The position numbers and the translations under genes were made by a program. A stretch of DNA of 64,000 nucleotides. Origin: Acidimicrobiia bacterium. Lineage in GTDB: Bacteria > Actinomycetota > Acidimicrobiia > Spongiisociales > UBA5794. Location of the stretch: contig JAWKJB010000002.1 of assembly GCA_041393965.1 (NCBI GenBank), positions 682,001 through 746,000 of the forward strand, in the 5' to 3' direction. How positions within the stretch are numbered: the stretch's first letter is position 1; each line of letters opens with the position of its first letter. This document shows, in pieces, positions 15,449 through 24,202 of the stretch. Below the pieces are notes generated by a model. It did not search any database. It was not told where the DNA came from and was given only the letters and a program-made list of their open reading frames with translations.

Positions 15449-16314
15449 GCGGTCGAGAGGTCCCGATGGTGGACCGAGGTCGTGACACCGGTCGACGCGA
15501 GATGGCGTCCGATGGCTTCCGCGAGAGCCACGCTTCGGTGCTGCCCCCCTGTGCAGCCGACGCCGATGGTCAGGTACGACTTGCCTTCCGTCACATAGTG
15601 GGGAATGAGAAAGTCCAACAGGTCGGTCGCCTTGGCAAGGAAGGTCCCTGCCTCCGGATGGTCGAACACATAGCGTTCGACCTCCTCGTCGAGGCCTGTG
15701 AGTCCGCGAAGTTCCGGAACCCAGTGCGGATTCGGAAGGAACCGCACATCGAACATGACATCGACGACGCGCAGAGGCCCCTTCTTGAATCCGAAGCTGG
15801 TCACATCGACCCGCATCGTATGGCTCGTGTCGGCGTCGGCGAAGGCCTCCCTGAGCCGGTCACGCAGATCGTGGACGGAGAGGTCGGAGGTGTCGACGAT
15901 CACATCGGAGGCTGCTCGCACATCCTCGAACGAGTGGCGTTCCGCCGCAATCGACTCTGCCAGTGAGCCACTGTCGACGGGATGTGGCCGCCTGCTTTCC
16001 TCGAAACGCTGCACCAGCGTTCGGTCATCAGCGTCGAGGAACAGCACGGTGGTTGGCAAACCCGACCGATGGAGGTCGATCAGCGCGGCGTCGAGCCCCT
16101 CCGCGGTCATGCCAGCCCTCGTGTCGGCAACGACGGCGATCTTGCGCCGTTTCCCCTCACCCGAGCCGATGGTCGACACCAGGGTCGGGATGAGCTGGAT
16201 CGGGAGGTTGTCGACGACGAAATAGCCGATGTCCTCGAGGACATTGGCGGAATGGCTCCGTCCGGCACCCGAAAGCCCGGTGATGATGACGACACCAGGT
16301 CCGGTTTCGCTCAT
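15445..16314 (-). CDS. rapZ: RNase adapter RapZ family ATP/GTP-binding protein
   Basis: A 289-residue RapZ (YvcJ) protein. The P-loop GLSGAGRS (13-20) has Arg instead of Lys, as is common in actinobacterial members. It is followed by VLEDIGYFVVDNLP. The C-terminal domain has the conserved FGFKKG, DVRFLPNPHWVPELRGLTG and the IGVGCTGGQHRSVALAE segment. In enterobacteria RapZ controls glmS through small RNAs; in actinobacteria its task is less clear. It overlaps uvrC and yvcK by 4 bases each, forming the familiar uvrC-rapZ-yvcK unit. Confidence 0.95.
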   Translation of the reverse strand: MSETGPGVVIITGLSGAGRSHSANVLEDIGYFVVDNLPIQLIPTLVSTIGSGEGKRRKIAVVADTRAGMTAEGLDAALIDLHRSGLPTTVLFLDADDRTLVQRFEESRRPHPVDSGSLAESIAAERHSFEDVRAASDVIVDTSDLSVHDLRDRLREAFADADTSHTMRVDVTSFGFKKGPLRVVDVMFDVRFLPNPHWVPELRGLTGLDEEVERYVFDHPEAGTFLAKATDLLDFLIPHYVTEGKSYLTIGVGCTGGQHRSVALAEAIGRHLASTGVTTSVHHRDLSTA

Positions 16315-18149
16315 GTCGGTGTTCCTCCGTGGAGTACGATGTGCAGATCTGCGGCAACGCTATCGGGTACCACCTCTGCAAGGTCGGATTCGGTCGCGGC
16401 CCGCATCTGCTTGACCGACCCGAAGCGCTTCACGAGTGCCTTCTTGCGTCCGGGCCCGATGCCGGGGACATCGTCGAGCATCGAGTCGAGCATCGAACGA
16501 CTCCGAAGTTGGCGGTGATACGAGATGGCGAAGCGGTGTGCTTCGTCGCGGACGCGTTGAAGGAGATAGAGCGACTCCTCCCCTCGCTCGATGATGATGG
16601 GGTCCCTCCGCCGGGGAACGAACACCTCCTCGAGCTTCTTCGCAAGCCCGATGACGGGGATGTCAAGGTCGAGGTCGTCGAGCACGGCGACGGCTCGACC
16701 GAGCTGCCCCTTGCCCCCATCAATGACAACGAGGCTCGGCGGATACGCGAAGCGGCCGCGTTCGTCGACCGGGAGGCTCCGTTCCGCGAGGTACGCGCCA
16801 AAGCGGCGCCGAAGGACCTCTTCCATCGCGGCGAAGTCGTCCTGACCGTCGAGGGTCCGGATCTTGAACCTGCGGTACTGGTTCTTCTTCGGGAGGCCGT
16901 CCTCGAAAACAACCATCGACCCGACCGTGAAACGGCCCTGGATCGTGGAGATGTCGTAGCACTCGATCCGGAGGGGCGACATGGGGAGCTGCAGCGATTC
17001 TTGGAGGCTGCGAAGGGCCCGAGCGCGGGCGTTGTGGTCGCTATGGCGCTTGAGCCGGTGTCGGTTGAATTCCTCAGATGCATTCGCCTTCGCCGTTTCC
17101 ATGATGCGGCGCTTGTTCCCGCGTTGCGGCACACGCAACGAGACCGCCGACCCCCGCCGGTGGGCAAGCCATGCCGTCCACAGGGTGGCATCGTCTGGCT
17201 CGACCGACACGAGGACCTCCCGAGGTGGGATGTCGTCGCCATACAGCTGACCGAGCATACGACCGACGAACTCCCCGGTACTGAGATCCTCAACCCGGTC
17301 GACCACCATGGTCTTGCGTCCCGTCACCCTTCCACGACGAACATACAAGACGACGAGCACGAACTCGAGATCATCCTCGTCGATCGCGATCACATCGAGA
17401 TCGTCCCGAGTCTCGGTGACGAGCTCCTGACGCTCGAGAGCGGTTCGCATCGCGGACGCCTTGTCGCGAAGTCTTGCGGCACGCTCGAATGCCTGTTCTG
17501 CCGCCGCTTCGGCCATGGACCGCTCGACATCGGCGATGAGCGTTTCGGATTCACCGCTCAAGAACGCGGCGAGCCCATCGACATGCTGTTCGTATTCCTC
17601 CCGTGTGACCTCACCGACACATGGACCCGCGCACTTGTCGATGTGGTACAACAGACACGGCCGCCCCGAGGCTTCGTGCCTGCGGAACTTGGCGTCGGTG
17701 CAGGTCCGGATCGGGAAGGTCCGGAGCAGCCCGTCAAGGGTCTGGCGGATCGCGTATGCCCTCGCGTAGGGGCCGAAGTAGTCGACACCTTTGCGCTTTC
17801 GCCCCCGCATCACGCTCGCCCTCGGCCACTCGTCGGTGCGGGTGATGGCGAGGTACGGGAAGGACTTGTCGTCCTTGAGCCGGACATTGAACTGGGGTTG
17901 ATGTTCCTGGACGAGGGAAAACTCGAGCATGAGCGCAGCCACCTCGGAATCGGTGACGATCCACTCGAGGTCCGTTGCGGCGTCAACCATGGTCCTCGTC
18001 CGGGGCGGAAGGTCCGCTCGGAAGTAGTTGGCGATTCGCTTCCTCAGCGATTTGGCCTTCCCGACGTAGAGGGCTTGGCCATGCTCATTGCGAAACACAT
18101 AGACCCCGGGGCCGTCCGGGACGGCCTCCGGTGTGGGTCGAGCAGGCAT
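16311..18149 (-). CDS. uvrC: excinuclease ABC subunit UvrC
   Basis: A 612-residue nuclease that makes both incisions in nucleotide excision repair. The N-terminal GIY-YIG domain is GPGVYVFRNEHGQALYVGKA, with RKRIANYF following. Cys-containing CLLYHIDKCAGPCVG precedes the UVR helix (about 200-240). The RNase H-like nuclease has RIECYDISTIQG and LVVIDGGKGQL, and the tandem helix-hairpin-helix is DDVPGIGPGRKKALVKRFGS. It heads the uvrC-rapZ-yvcK-gap chain. The length is normal for the family. Confidence 0.97.
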   Translation of the reverse strand: MPARPTPEAVPDGPGVYVFRNEHGQALYVGKAKSLRKRIANYFRADLPPRTRTMVDAATDLEWIVTDSEVAALMLEFSLVQEHQPQFNVRLKDDKSFPYLAITRTDEWPRASVMRGRKRKGVDYFGPYARAYAIRQTLDGLLRTFPIRTCTDAKFRRHEASGRPCLLYHIDKCAGPCVGEVTREEYEQHVDGLAAFLSGESETLIADVERSMAEAAAEQAFERAARLRDKASAMRTALERQELVTETRDDLDVIAIDEDDLEFVLVVLYVRRGRVTGRKTMVVDRVEDLSTGEFVGRMLGQLYGDDIPPREVLVSVEPDDATLWTAWLAHRRGSAVSLRVPQRGNKRRIMETAKANASEEFNRHRLKRHSDHNARARALRSLQESLQLPMSPLRIECYDISTIQGRFTVGSMVVFEDGLPKKNQYRRFKIRTLDGQDDFAAMEEVLRRRFGAYLAERSLPVDERGRFAYPPSLVVIDGGKGQLGRAVAVLDDLDLDIPVIGLAKKLEEVFVPRRRDPIIIERGEESLYLLQRVRDEAHRFAISYHRQLRSRSMLDSMLDDVPGIGPGRKKALVKRFGSVKQMRAATESDLAEVVPDSVAADLHIVLHGGTPT

Positions 18150-18158
18150 GGACGGAGT

Positions 18159-18917
18159 TTACGACGCCGTACCGCTGCCTCCACGATCGGCGAGCGGAGT
18201 GGCCGACGATCCGTTTCGCCAGCGTGCTCCAAGCAGTCGAGGCACGCAGTCCTGGCCGTCGTAGCCTGGCATCACCGCGATCGCTTCGGCGCTGAGCGCA
18301 CGCTCCTCAAGGCGATCGAGACACCATCCCGCCTTCGCAGCAGCGGTGAGCAGCATCCCAAGCGGTCGGTGGTGGAATCGAACCTCCGCGCTCCCTGCCG
18401 GTTCGACGCTTGATCCTGCGTCAAGGTACCTCCCCCACCGCCAGAGCACCTCTCCGTCGAGGTCACTGATCGGGGCCGACCCCGGTGCCGTGTAGACCGG
18501 ATGGTTGATGACGATGGCCAGGATTCCGCCGGTGCGGACGATCCGTGCCGTCTCTGCGAAGAACGCTGCGTGATCGAAGATGAGGTCAACGAGATACACG
18601 GAGACGGCATGATCGAAGGCGTCGGTACGAAACGCCGACAGGTCCGGCATGTCCGCAAGGACACATGGACCTCGTCGGATTGCCGTTCGGAGCAGCTCTC
18701 GTGAGGAATCGACACCGATGGTTCCCGAACCGGTGAGCGGCATCGCCCGCCCTTCCCCGCAGCCGAGGTCGCAGACCACACCATCGATGTCGTCGATCAG
18801 CGACCCGTACAGTGGGCCAAGGTCGGTCGTGTACACGGGATCGTCTGCGACCTCGCGGCGCCACCACTCCGCGAGATCGTCCCATGAGCTCTGGGGTGGT
18901 GCTTCGTCATCGATCAT
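18159..18917 (-). CDS. class I SAM-dependent methyltransferase
   Basis: About 252 residues with a Methyltransf_11-type core. Motif I is VVCDLGCGEGRAMPL, with GVDSSRELL at the end of the second strand, DAFDHAVSVYLVD as motif II/III, and RIVRTGGILAIVINHP after it. I start it at the ATG of MIDDEAPPQSSWDDLAEWW (18917). The longer frame would overlap the divergent membrane-protein gene. The substrate is unknown. It ends 9 bases upstream of the uvrC start and could be its operon partner. Confidence 0.8.
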   Translation of the reverse strand: MIDDEAPPQSSWDDLAEWWRREVADDPVYTTDLGPLYGSLIDDIDGVVCDLGCGEGRAMPLTGSGTIGVDSSRELLRTAIRRGPCVLADMPDLSAFRTDAFDHAVSVYLVDLIFDHAAFFAETARIVRTGGILAIVINHPVYTAPGSAPISDLDGEVLWRWGRYLDAGSSVEPAGSAEVRFHHRPLGMLLTAAAKAGWCLDRLEERALSAEAIAVMPGYDGQDCVPRLLGARWRNGSSATPLADRGGSGTAS

Positions 18918-18940
18918 CTCGCGTATAGCGTGCCACACCG

Positions 18941-20125
18941 ATGGACTCCACACCACCGACAGAGCGCGACCGTATTCCTCGACTCGTGATCGCCGCAACG
19001 CTCGCAAGCTTGTTCGCGTTCGTCTTCTCGTTCCTTTTCGCGGTGCTGGACATCAACGATGTACTTCGCACGGGTCTCGTGTCGGATGTCAACGCGTACC
19101 GAGACATCGGCGACCTGATCCTCAGCGGCGAGATTCCCTATCTCGGGTTCCCGGTGGAACACCTGCCGCTGTCGCTCGTCCCCGTCGCGATTCTCACCTG
19201 GCTCGCCAAGATGACCGGGACCTCACTCGTCGTGGTCTGGGTCCCGGCGATGGCCGCACTCTTTGTGTGGTCGGTGGCGATCGTCGACCGTACCGATCCC
19301 CGCCATCGGGTGGGCTACCGATACCTCGCGGTCGCGGCTCCGCTCTTGCCGCTCGTCCTGTTCCGGCTCGAACCGTGGGTGGTTTTCCTCGCCGCCCTCG
19401 GTGCAGCGGCATTCGCTTCCGGGCGCTACCGCAACGGTGCCATGTGGACCATGGCTGGTGTTCTTGCGAAGGGCTGGCCCATCGTTCTCGCCGCACACCC
19501 GTGGACGATGGGCCGAAGGCGCCTCGCCGCCGCGATCATCGGTGTGTCCGCCGTGGCCCTCTGCGCGGTGGCGGTCACCCACGGCTTTCGCGACGCAAGG
19601 GCATTCGACGGTCTCCACAGCGAGACCATGCTCGGCAGCATCGTGCTGGTATGGCGCCACCTCACCGGGACGGATCTCGGAATCGGGGGTGCAGCGGGAG
19701 CCGTCTATGTGGGGTTTCCCAACTGGACCGTTGTGATCAATGCCATCCCCGGAGTGATCCTTGTCGGGATCGCTCTCAGGGCGGTTGCGGGACGCGCCGC
19801 CGATTTCCGTGATCTCACTATCGTGGTCGGACTTGCCGTGTTGGGGATCATTCTCGTCAGTCCACTCTTCTCGACCCAGTTCATCTTCTGGCTCACGCCG
19901 TTCGTTGCATATGCCAGTGCTCGACTTCGCAGCTGGTACATCGCCGCAGCGTGTCTCGGCCTCGCCTCGGTCACCGTCTTCGTCCCGACCTCTCCCGTGT
20001 GGGCGTTCGAGGTACTTGCCAAGAACATTGCCATCGCGTGGCTCGGTGTCCTCTGGGCGACAGAGCTGCTCGCCGCGACTCCCGTTCAACGGGCGAGGAC
20101 CTCACGGAGGAACTTCCCGGTATAG
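18941..20125 (+). CDS. multipass membrane protein, probable GT-C-type glycosyltransferase (GT87-like)
   Basis: A 394-residue integral membrane protein with about nine or ten hydrophobic segments. After the first helix comes a loop SDVNAYRDIGDLILSGEIPYLGFPVEHLP, which resembles the first extracytoplasmic loop of GT87/DUF2029 mannosyltransferases with an aspartate near the end of helix 1. These enzymes use polyprenyl-phosphate sugars for cell-envelope glycans. Only 23 bases separate it from the divergent methyltransferase, with TATAGC as a possible -10, so the mRNA may be nearly leaderless. Its 3' end overlaps convergent uvrA by 40 bases. Confidence 0.72.
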   Translation: MDSTPPTERDRIPRLVIAATLASLFAFVFSFLFAVLDINDVLRTGLVSDVNAYRDIGDLILSGEIPYLGFPVEHLPLSLVPVAILTWLAKMTGTSLVVVWVPAMAALFVWSVAIVDRTDPRHRVGYRYLAVAAPLLPLVLFRLEPWVVFLAALGAAAFASGRYRNGAMWTMAGVLAKGWPIVLAAHPWTMGRRRLAAAIIGVSAVALCAVAVTHGFRDARAFDGLHSETMLGSIVLVWRHLTGTDLGIGGAAGAVYVGFPNWTVVINAIPGVILVGIALRAVAGRAADFRDLTIVVGLAVLGIILVSPLFSTQFIFWLTPFVAYASARLRSWYIAAACLGLASVTVFVPTSPVWAFEVLAKNIAIAWLGVLWATELLAATPVQRARTSRRNFPV

Positions 20126-22923
20126 CTCTCGGGAACGGAGGCGATCTCCTCCGGTGTGCCGACCGCCACGATGTCGCCACCGTCGTCTCCCCCTTCGGGG
20201 CCGAGGTCGATGACCCAGTCGGCCGACTTGATCACATCCATGTTGTGTTCGATGACAACGACCGTGTTTCCCGTATCGACGAGCCGTTGCAGGACGCCGA
20301 GGAGTCGTTGGATATCCTCGAAATGCAGTCCGGTTGTCGGCTCGTCGAGGATGTAGAAGGTGCGGCCCGTCGACCGTTTCCCGAGTTCCGACGCGAGTTT
20401 GACTCGCTGGGCCTCACCCCCCGACAGCGTCGGGGCGGGCTGGCCGAGCCGAATGTAGCCGAGGCCGACATCGAACAGCGTTCCGAGAATTCGCGCAATC
20501 CTCGGCTGATTCTCGAAGAAGGTGAGCGCTTCTTCGATCGACATGTCGAGGACATCGGCGATGGAATGGCCCTTGAACTTCACCTCGAGGGTGTCCCGGT
20601 TGTATCGGAGTCCCCCACAGGTGTCGCACGGGACATACACATCGGGGAGGAAATGCATCTCGATCTTGAGGGTCCCGTCTCCCTTGCAGGTCTCACAACG
20701 CCCACCCGCCACATTGAACGAGAACCTTCCCGGCTTGTAGCCGCGCATTCGGGCATCCTCCGTGGATGCGAAGAGCTGCCGGATGGCGTCGAACGCCTTG
20801 GTGTAGGTGACAGGATTCGATCGGGGTGTTCGTCCGATCGGGGATTGATCGATGTTGATCACCTTGTCGATGAGGTCGAGTCCTTCGATCTTTCGATGGC
20901 GCCCGGCCCGCATCCGCGACCCGTGCAGCGACCCGTGCAGCGCCTTGCTCAGGATCTGCTGGACGAGCGACGACTTGCCGCTCCCCGAGACACCGGTCAC
21001 CGCGGTCAGCGTCCCGAGCGGGAAGTCGACATCGATGCTCTTGAGGTTGTTCTCCTCGGCGCCGCGGATCGTGATGTGCTCTCCGCGTCCGTCGCGGCGC
21101 CGCGCGGGGACCTCGATGCGACGCTCCCCTGAGAGGTATCTGCCGGTGATCGAGGACGGCTCCGCCTCAAGATCGTCAACGGAGCCCGACACGACGATGA
21201 GTCCGCCGTGTTCCCCTGCGCCCGGCCCGATATCGACGATATGGTCTGCGATCCGAATCGTGTCCTCGTCGTGTTCAACGACGATCAGCGTGTTGCCGAG
21301 ATCACGGAGCCGAAGCAAGGTCTCGATGAGGCGCTGGTTGTCCCGCTGGTGGAGCCCGATCGATGGTTCGTCGAGGATGTAGAGCACGCCAACGAGCCCT
21401 GACCCGATCTGGGTCGCGAGTCGGATGCGCTGTGCCTCCCCGCCGGCGAGCGTCGCCGCGGAGCGGGCAAGCGTGAGGTAGTCGAGGCCCACCGCGACGA
21501 GAAAGTTGAGGCGTTCGGCGATCTCCTTGATGATCGGAGCCGCAATCACCGAGTCCCGTTTGCCGAGCGACACCCCGGTGAGGTGTTCGAGAGCTCGCCC
21601 GAGGCTCATGCGTGAGAGCTCGGCGATGCTGACGCCACCGATGGTGACAGCGAGCGACACAGCGTTCAGCCTGCCACCGGCACAGGTCGTGCATGGGATC
21701 TCACGCATGTACTGCTGATAGGAGGCCCTGGCTCCGTCGGAATCCGAATCGGCGTACCGCCGTTCGATCCACGGCAGAACACCTTCGTAGCTCGCGTCGT
21801 ACGAGCGCTGTCGCCCGAATCGGTTCTCATACCGGACGGTGTACGCCTCGTCGCCTCCGCCCTCGAGCAGCAAGCGACGGTCTTCAGGCGGCAGATCCGC
21901 CCACGGTGTGTCGAGATCGATGCCATGGACGGAGCCGACCGATGCAAGAAGCCGCTGATAGTAGGTCATGCGATGCCGCCCACGCCACGGAGCGATTGCG
22001 CCTTCGGCAAGTGTTCGATCCGGTTGCGGAACGACGAGGTCTGCGTCGACCTGATACCGGGTTCCGATCCCTGAGCATGCCTCACACGCACCGTACGGGC
22101 TGTTGAACGAGAAGTTCCTCGGCTGCAGCTCCTCGAACGACAGTCCGCAGTTCGGGCAGGCGAACGCTTGGGAGAATGACAGGGTCGGTCCACCGTCGAT
22201 GTCGACAAGGACGGTTCCTTCGGCAAGTTCGAGTGCTGTCTCGATGGAATCGGTCAAGCGACGCTCGATACCCTGCTTGTGAACGAGGCGATCGACAACG
22301 ACCTCGATCGTGTGCTGTTCGTACCGGGCCAGGTCGATCTCGTCCGTCAAGTCGGCTACCTGCCCGTCGATCCTCGCCCGTGAGAACCCGGCCTTGACGA
22401 GATCCGCAATGAGCTGGTCGTACTCACCCTTGCGTCCCTTCACGACCGGCGCGAGCACCTGGAATCGGGTCCCGTCGTCGAGTTCGAGGATGCGATCGAC
22501 GATCTGTTGCGGAGACTGGCGCGCCACCGGGTTGCCGTCGTTTGGACAGTGCGGGACTCCGACGCGGGCATACAGAAGCCTGAGATAGTCGTGGATCTCG
22601 GTAACCGTGCCAACGGTTGAGCGCGGGTTCCGACTCGCCGTCTTCTGATCAATGGAGATCGCAGGCGAAAGCCCTTCGATGAAATCCACATCGGGCTTGT
22701 CCATCTGCCCCAGAAACTGGCGGGCGTAGGCCGAGAGACTCTCGACATAGCGTCGTTGTCCCTCGGCGTAGATCGTGTCGAACGCGAGCGATGACTTGCC
22801 AGAACCGGAGAGGCCGGTGAAGACGATGAGCCGATTCCGCGGGAGGACAACCTCGATGTCCTTGAGGTTGTGCTCCCTCGCACCCTTGACGAGAATCGCG
22901 TCGCTCGACATGTCTCCCCGCAT
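20086..22923 (-). CDS. uvrA: excinuclease ABC subunit UvrA
   Basis: A 945-residue damage-recognition ATPase. The two ABC units show Walker A GLSGSGKS (37-44) and GVSGSGKS, with signatures LAGGEAQRIRLA and LSGGEAQRVKLA. Walker B is LYILDEPSIGLHQRD in the first unit and FYILDEPTTGLHFED in the second. Zinc modules CPNCGLSF...CEAC and CETCKGDG...CDTC are both complete. The start could be ATG 22923 or ATG 22911, the latter immediately preceded by GGGGAGAC. It works with UvrB and UvrC encoded nearby. It overlaps the convergent membrane-protein gene by 40 bases. Confidence 0.97.
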   Translation of the reverse strand: MRGDMSSDAILVKGAREHNLKDIEVVLPRNRLIVFTGLSGSGKSSLAFDTIYAEGQRRYVESLSAYARQFLGQMDKPDVDFIEGLSPAISIDQKTASRNPRSTVGTVTEIHDYLRLLYARVGVPHCPNDGNPVARQSPQQIVDRILELDDGTRFQVLAPVVKGRKGEYDQLIADLVKAGFSRARIDGQVADLTDEIDLARYEQHTIEVVVDRLVHKQGIERRLTDSIETALELAEGTVLVDIDGGPTLSFSQAFACPNCGLSFEELQPRNFSFNSPYGACEACSGIGTRYQVDADLVVPQPDRTLAEGAIAPWRGRHRMTYYQRLLASVGSVHGIDLDTPWADLPPEDRRLLLEGGGDEAYTVRYENRFGRQRSYDASYEGVLPWIERRYADSDSDGARASYQQYMREIPCTTCAGGRLNAVSLAVTIGGVSIAELSRMSLGRALEHLTGVSLGKRDSVIAAPIIKEIAERLNFLVAVGLDYLTLARSAATLAGGEAQRIRLATQIGSGLVGVLYILDEPSIGLHQRDNQRLIETLLRLRDLGNTLIVVEHDEDTIRIADHIVDIGPGAGEHGGLIVVSGSVDDLEAEPSSITGRYLSGERRIEVPARRRDGRGEHITIRGAEENNLKSIDVDFPLGTLTAVTGVSGSGKSSLVQQILSKALHGSLHGSRMRAGRHRKIEGLDLIDKVINIDQSPIGRTPRSNPVTYTKAFDAIRQLFASTEDARMRGYKPGRFSFNVAGGRCETCKGDGTLKIEMHFLPDVYVPCDTCGGLRYNRDTLEVKFKGHSIADVLDMSIEEALTFFENQPRIARILGTLFDVGLGYIRLGQPAPTLSGGEAQRVKLASELGKRSTGRTFYILDEPTTGLHFEDIQRLLGVLQRLVDTGNTVVVIEHNMDVIKSADWVIDLGPEGGDDGGDIVAVGTPEEIASVPESYTGKFLREVLAR

Positions 22924-22982
22924 GATCGTTCATGCCCTTGTGGGCGGACGCTGCCTCAGGTGTGCCCGCCGCGGTTCACCGA

Positions 22983-24167
22983 TCAGCGAGTGTACCGAGT
23001 GGGTGTGACACGAATCCGATGCCCTCGAACCGAACCGATCGCGAACATGACGGCAAGCGCAACGATCGGGACGAACAGCGGATTCCAGCCGAGGGTGTCC
23101 CCGGCCACCCCGATCCACGAGAGCCCGATGACCGCGATCGCCCCTGGTGCCGCCGCCGGGCGGAACCACGCGAAGGCAACGGCAGGCACAACGAGGACGA
23201 GGGCGGTGTCGTAATAGAGGGCAGACGGGGCGGCGAGGACGACAATCGGCGAGATGGCATACCACGAAATCTCGGCTCGGGGATGCATGGCGATCTCCCG
23301 CAGCAGAGGCATCGCGAGGACGACGAGCAGAGCGAGCGCGACGGCAACGGTACCCCATTCGCGGCCGATGGCGTTCTGCAACCATCCGAGCATCGCGACC
23401 ATCTTGTCGCCGTTGACTACGAGGTTCTCGTCCGCGAACGCGAGCACCGCGTCGAACCAGGTCGCGAGCCATCCAACACCGGACACGACGGCACCGACTG
23501 CGAACAGGCCGCTCGATGCAGCCGCCGCCGTTGCCACCGATCGCCACCGACGGCCGACAAGCAACACAACGAGAACGAGGATGCCGAACTGGGGCTTGTA
23601 CAGCATGGCCGCCGCAGCAAGACCGGCCGCCGTCGGCCGGTCCTGTGAATCGAACCTCGCCACGAGTACGAAGAGCAGCAGCGTGAAAGTCGCGTTCTGA
23701 CCACCGAGGACGGCACGGACGACGGGATAGGTGGCGAGGGCGACCCCCACCGCGATCCCGAGGCGTGTCGGGCCGTCGAGGAGTCCGCGAGCCAAAGGCC
23801 GGAAGGCAACCACCGCAGCCACGAGGGCGGCGATGGCGAGCACCGTGTGAAGCACAAAGGCGGCCCCGTACGGAAGCCATGCCATGGTCGCATACGCCGC
23901 CGCCGTGAACGGTGGATATGCGAAGTAGAGGAAACGCCCATCGGGCAGGAGATCAGCCTGGGCCGCCTGTTGCACCGTCGGTTCGTACAGCTGGTCCCCG
24001 TTGCCGTCGAGGACGATCGAACCCGCCGCGTAGAACGATGGGAAATCACCCCCGTAGGCGCGTTCACCGCCCGAGCCGACAAGCGCGACTCCGAGCGCCG
24101 CTGTGGCAACGACTGCAACGGCGAGCCACGGTCCGAGTCTGGCAATCGGCGAATCGAGCGACACCAT
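22983..24167 (-). CDS. GT87-family (DUF2029) membrane glycosyltransferase-like protein
   Basis: About 394 residues, mostly hydrophobic, with roughly ten membrane segments. The first loop GGDFPSFYAAGSIVLDGNG and YPPFTAAAYATMAWLPYG match the GT87 (polyprenyl-phosphate mannosyltransferase-like) pattern, including the early aspartate. LGGQNATFTLLLFVLVAR and AAMLYKPQFGILVLV are also typical. I favour the ATG at 24167; a GTG at 24206 overlapping the uvrB stop by 4 bases is possible and would add 13 hydrophilic residues. The sugar and acceptor are unknown. It lies between uvrB and uvrA. Confidence 0.8.
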   Translation of the reverse strand: MVSLDSPIARLGPWLAVAVVATAALGVALVGSGGERAYGGDFPSFYAAGSIVLDGNGDQLYEPTVQQAAQADLLPDGRFLYFAYPPFTAAAYATMAWLPYGAAFVLHTVLAIAALVAAVVAFRPLARGLLDGPTRLGIAVGVALATYPVVRAVLGGQNATFTLLLFVLVARFDSQDRPTAAGLAAAAMLYKPQFGILVLVVLLVGRRWRSVATAAAASSGLFAVGAVVSGVGWLATWFDAVLAFADENLVVNGDKMVAMLGWLQNAIGREWGTVAVALALLVVLAMPLLREIAMHPRAEISWYAISPIVVLAAPSALYYDTALVLVVPAVAFAWFRPAAAPGAIAVIGLSWIGVAGDTLGWNPLFVPIVALAVMFAIGSVRGHRIRVTPTRYTR

Positions 24168-24202
24168 GTCGAGCCGTACCGTACTGCACGCTCGCCGCTC
24201 GA

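Noticed and set aside
15445..16314. Loss of the P-loop lysine in RapZ as a defect
   Set aside because: GAGRS is the usual form in actinobacterial RapZ proteins, so it is a lineage feature and not a mutation.
16329..18413. A 694-codon open frame antisense to uvrC and the methyltransferase gene
   Set aside because: It is a shadow frame caused by high GC at third positions. The opposite strand has complete UvrC motifs, and the antisense translation has no family pattern.
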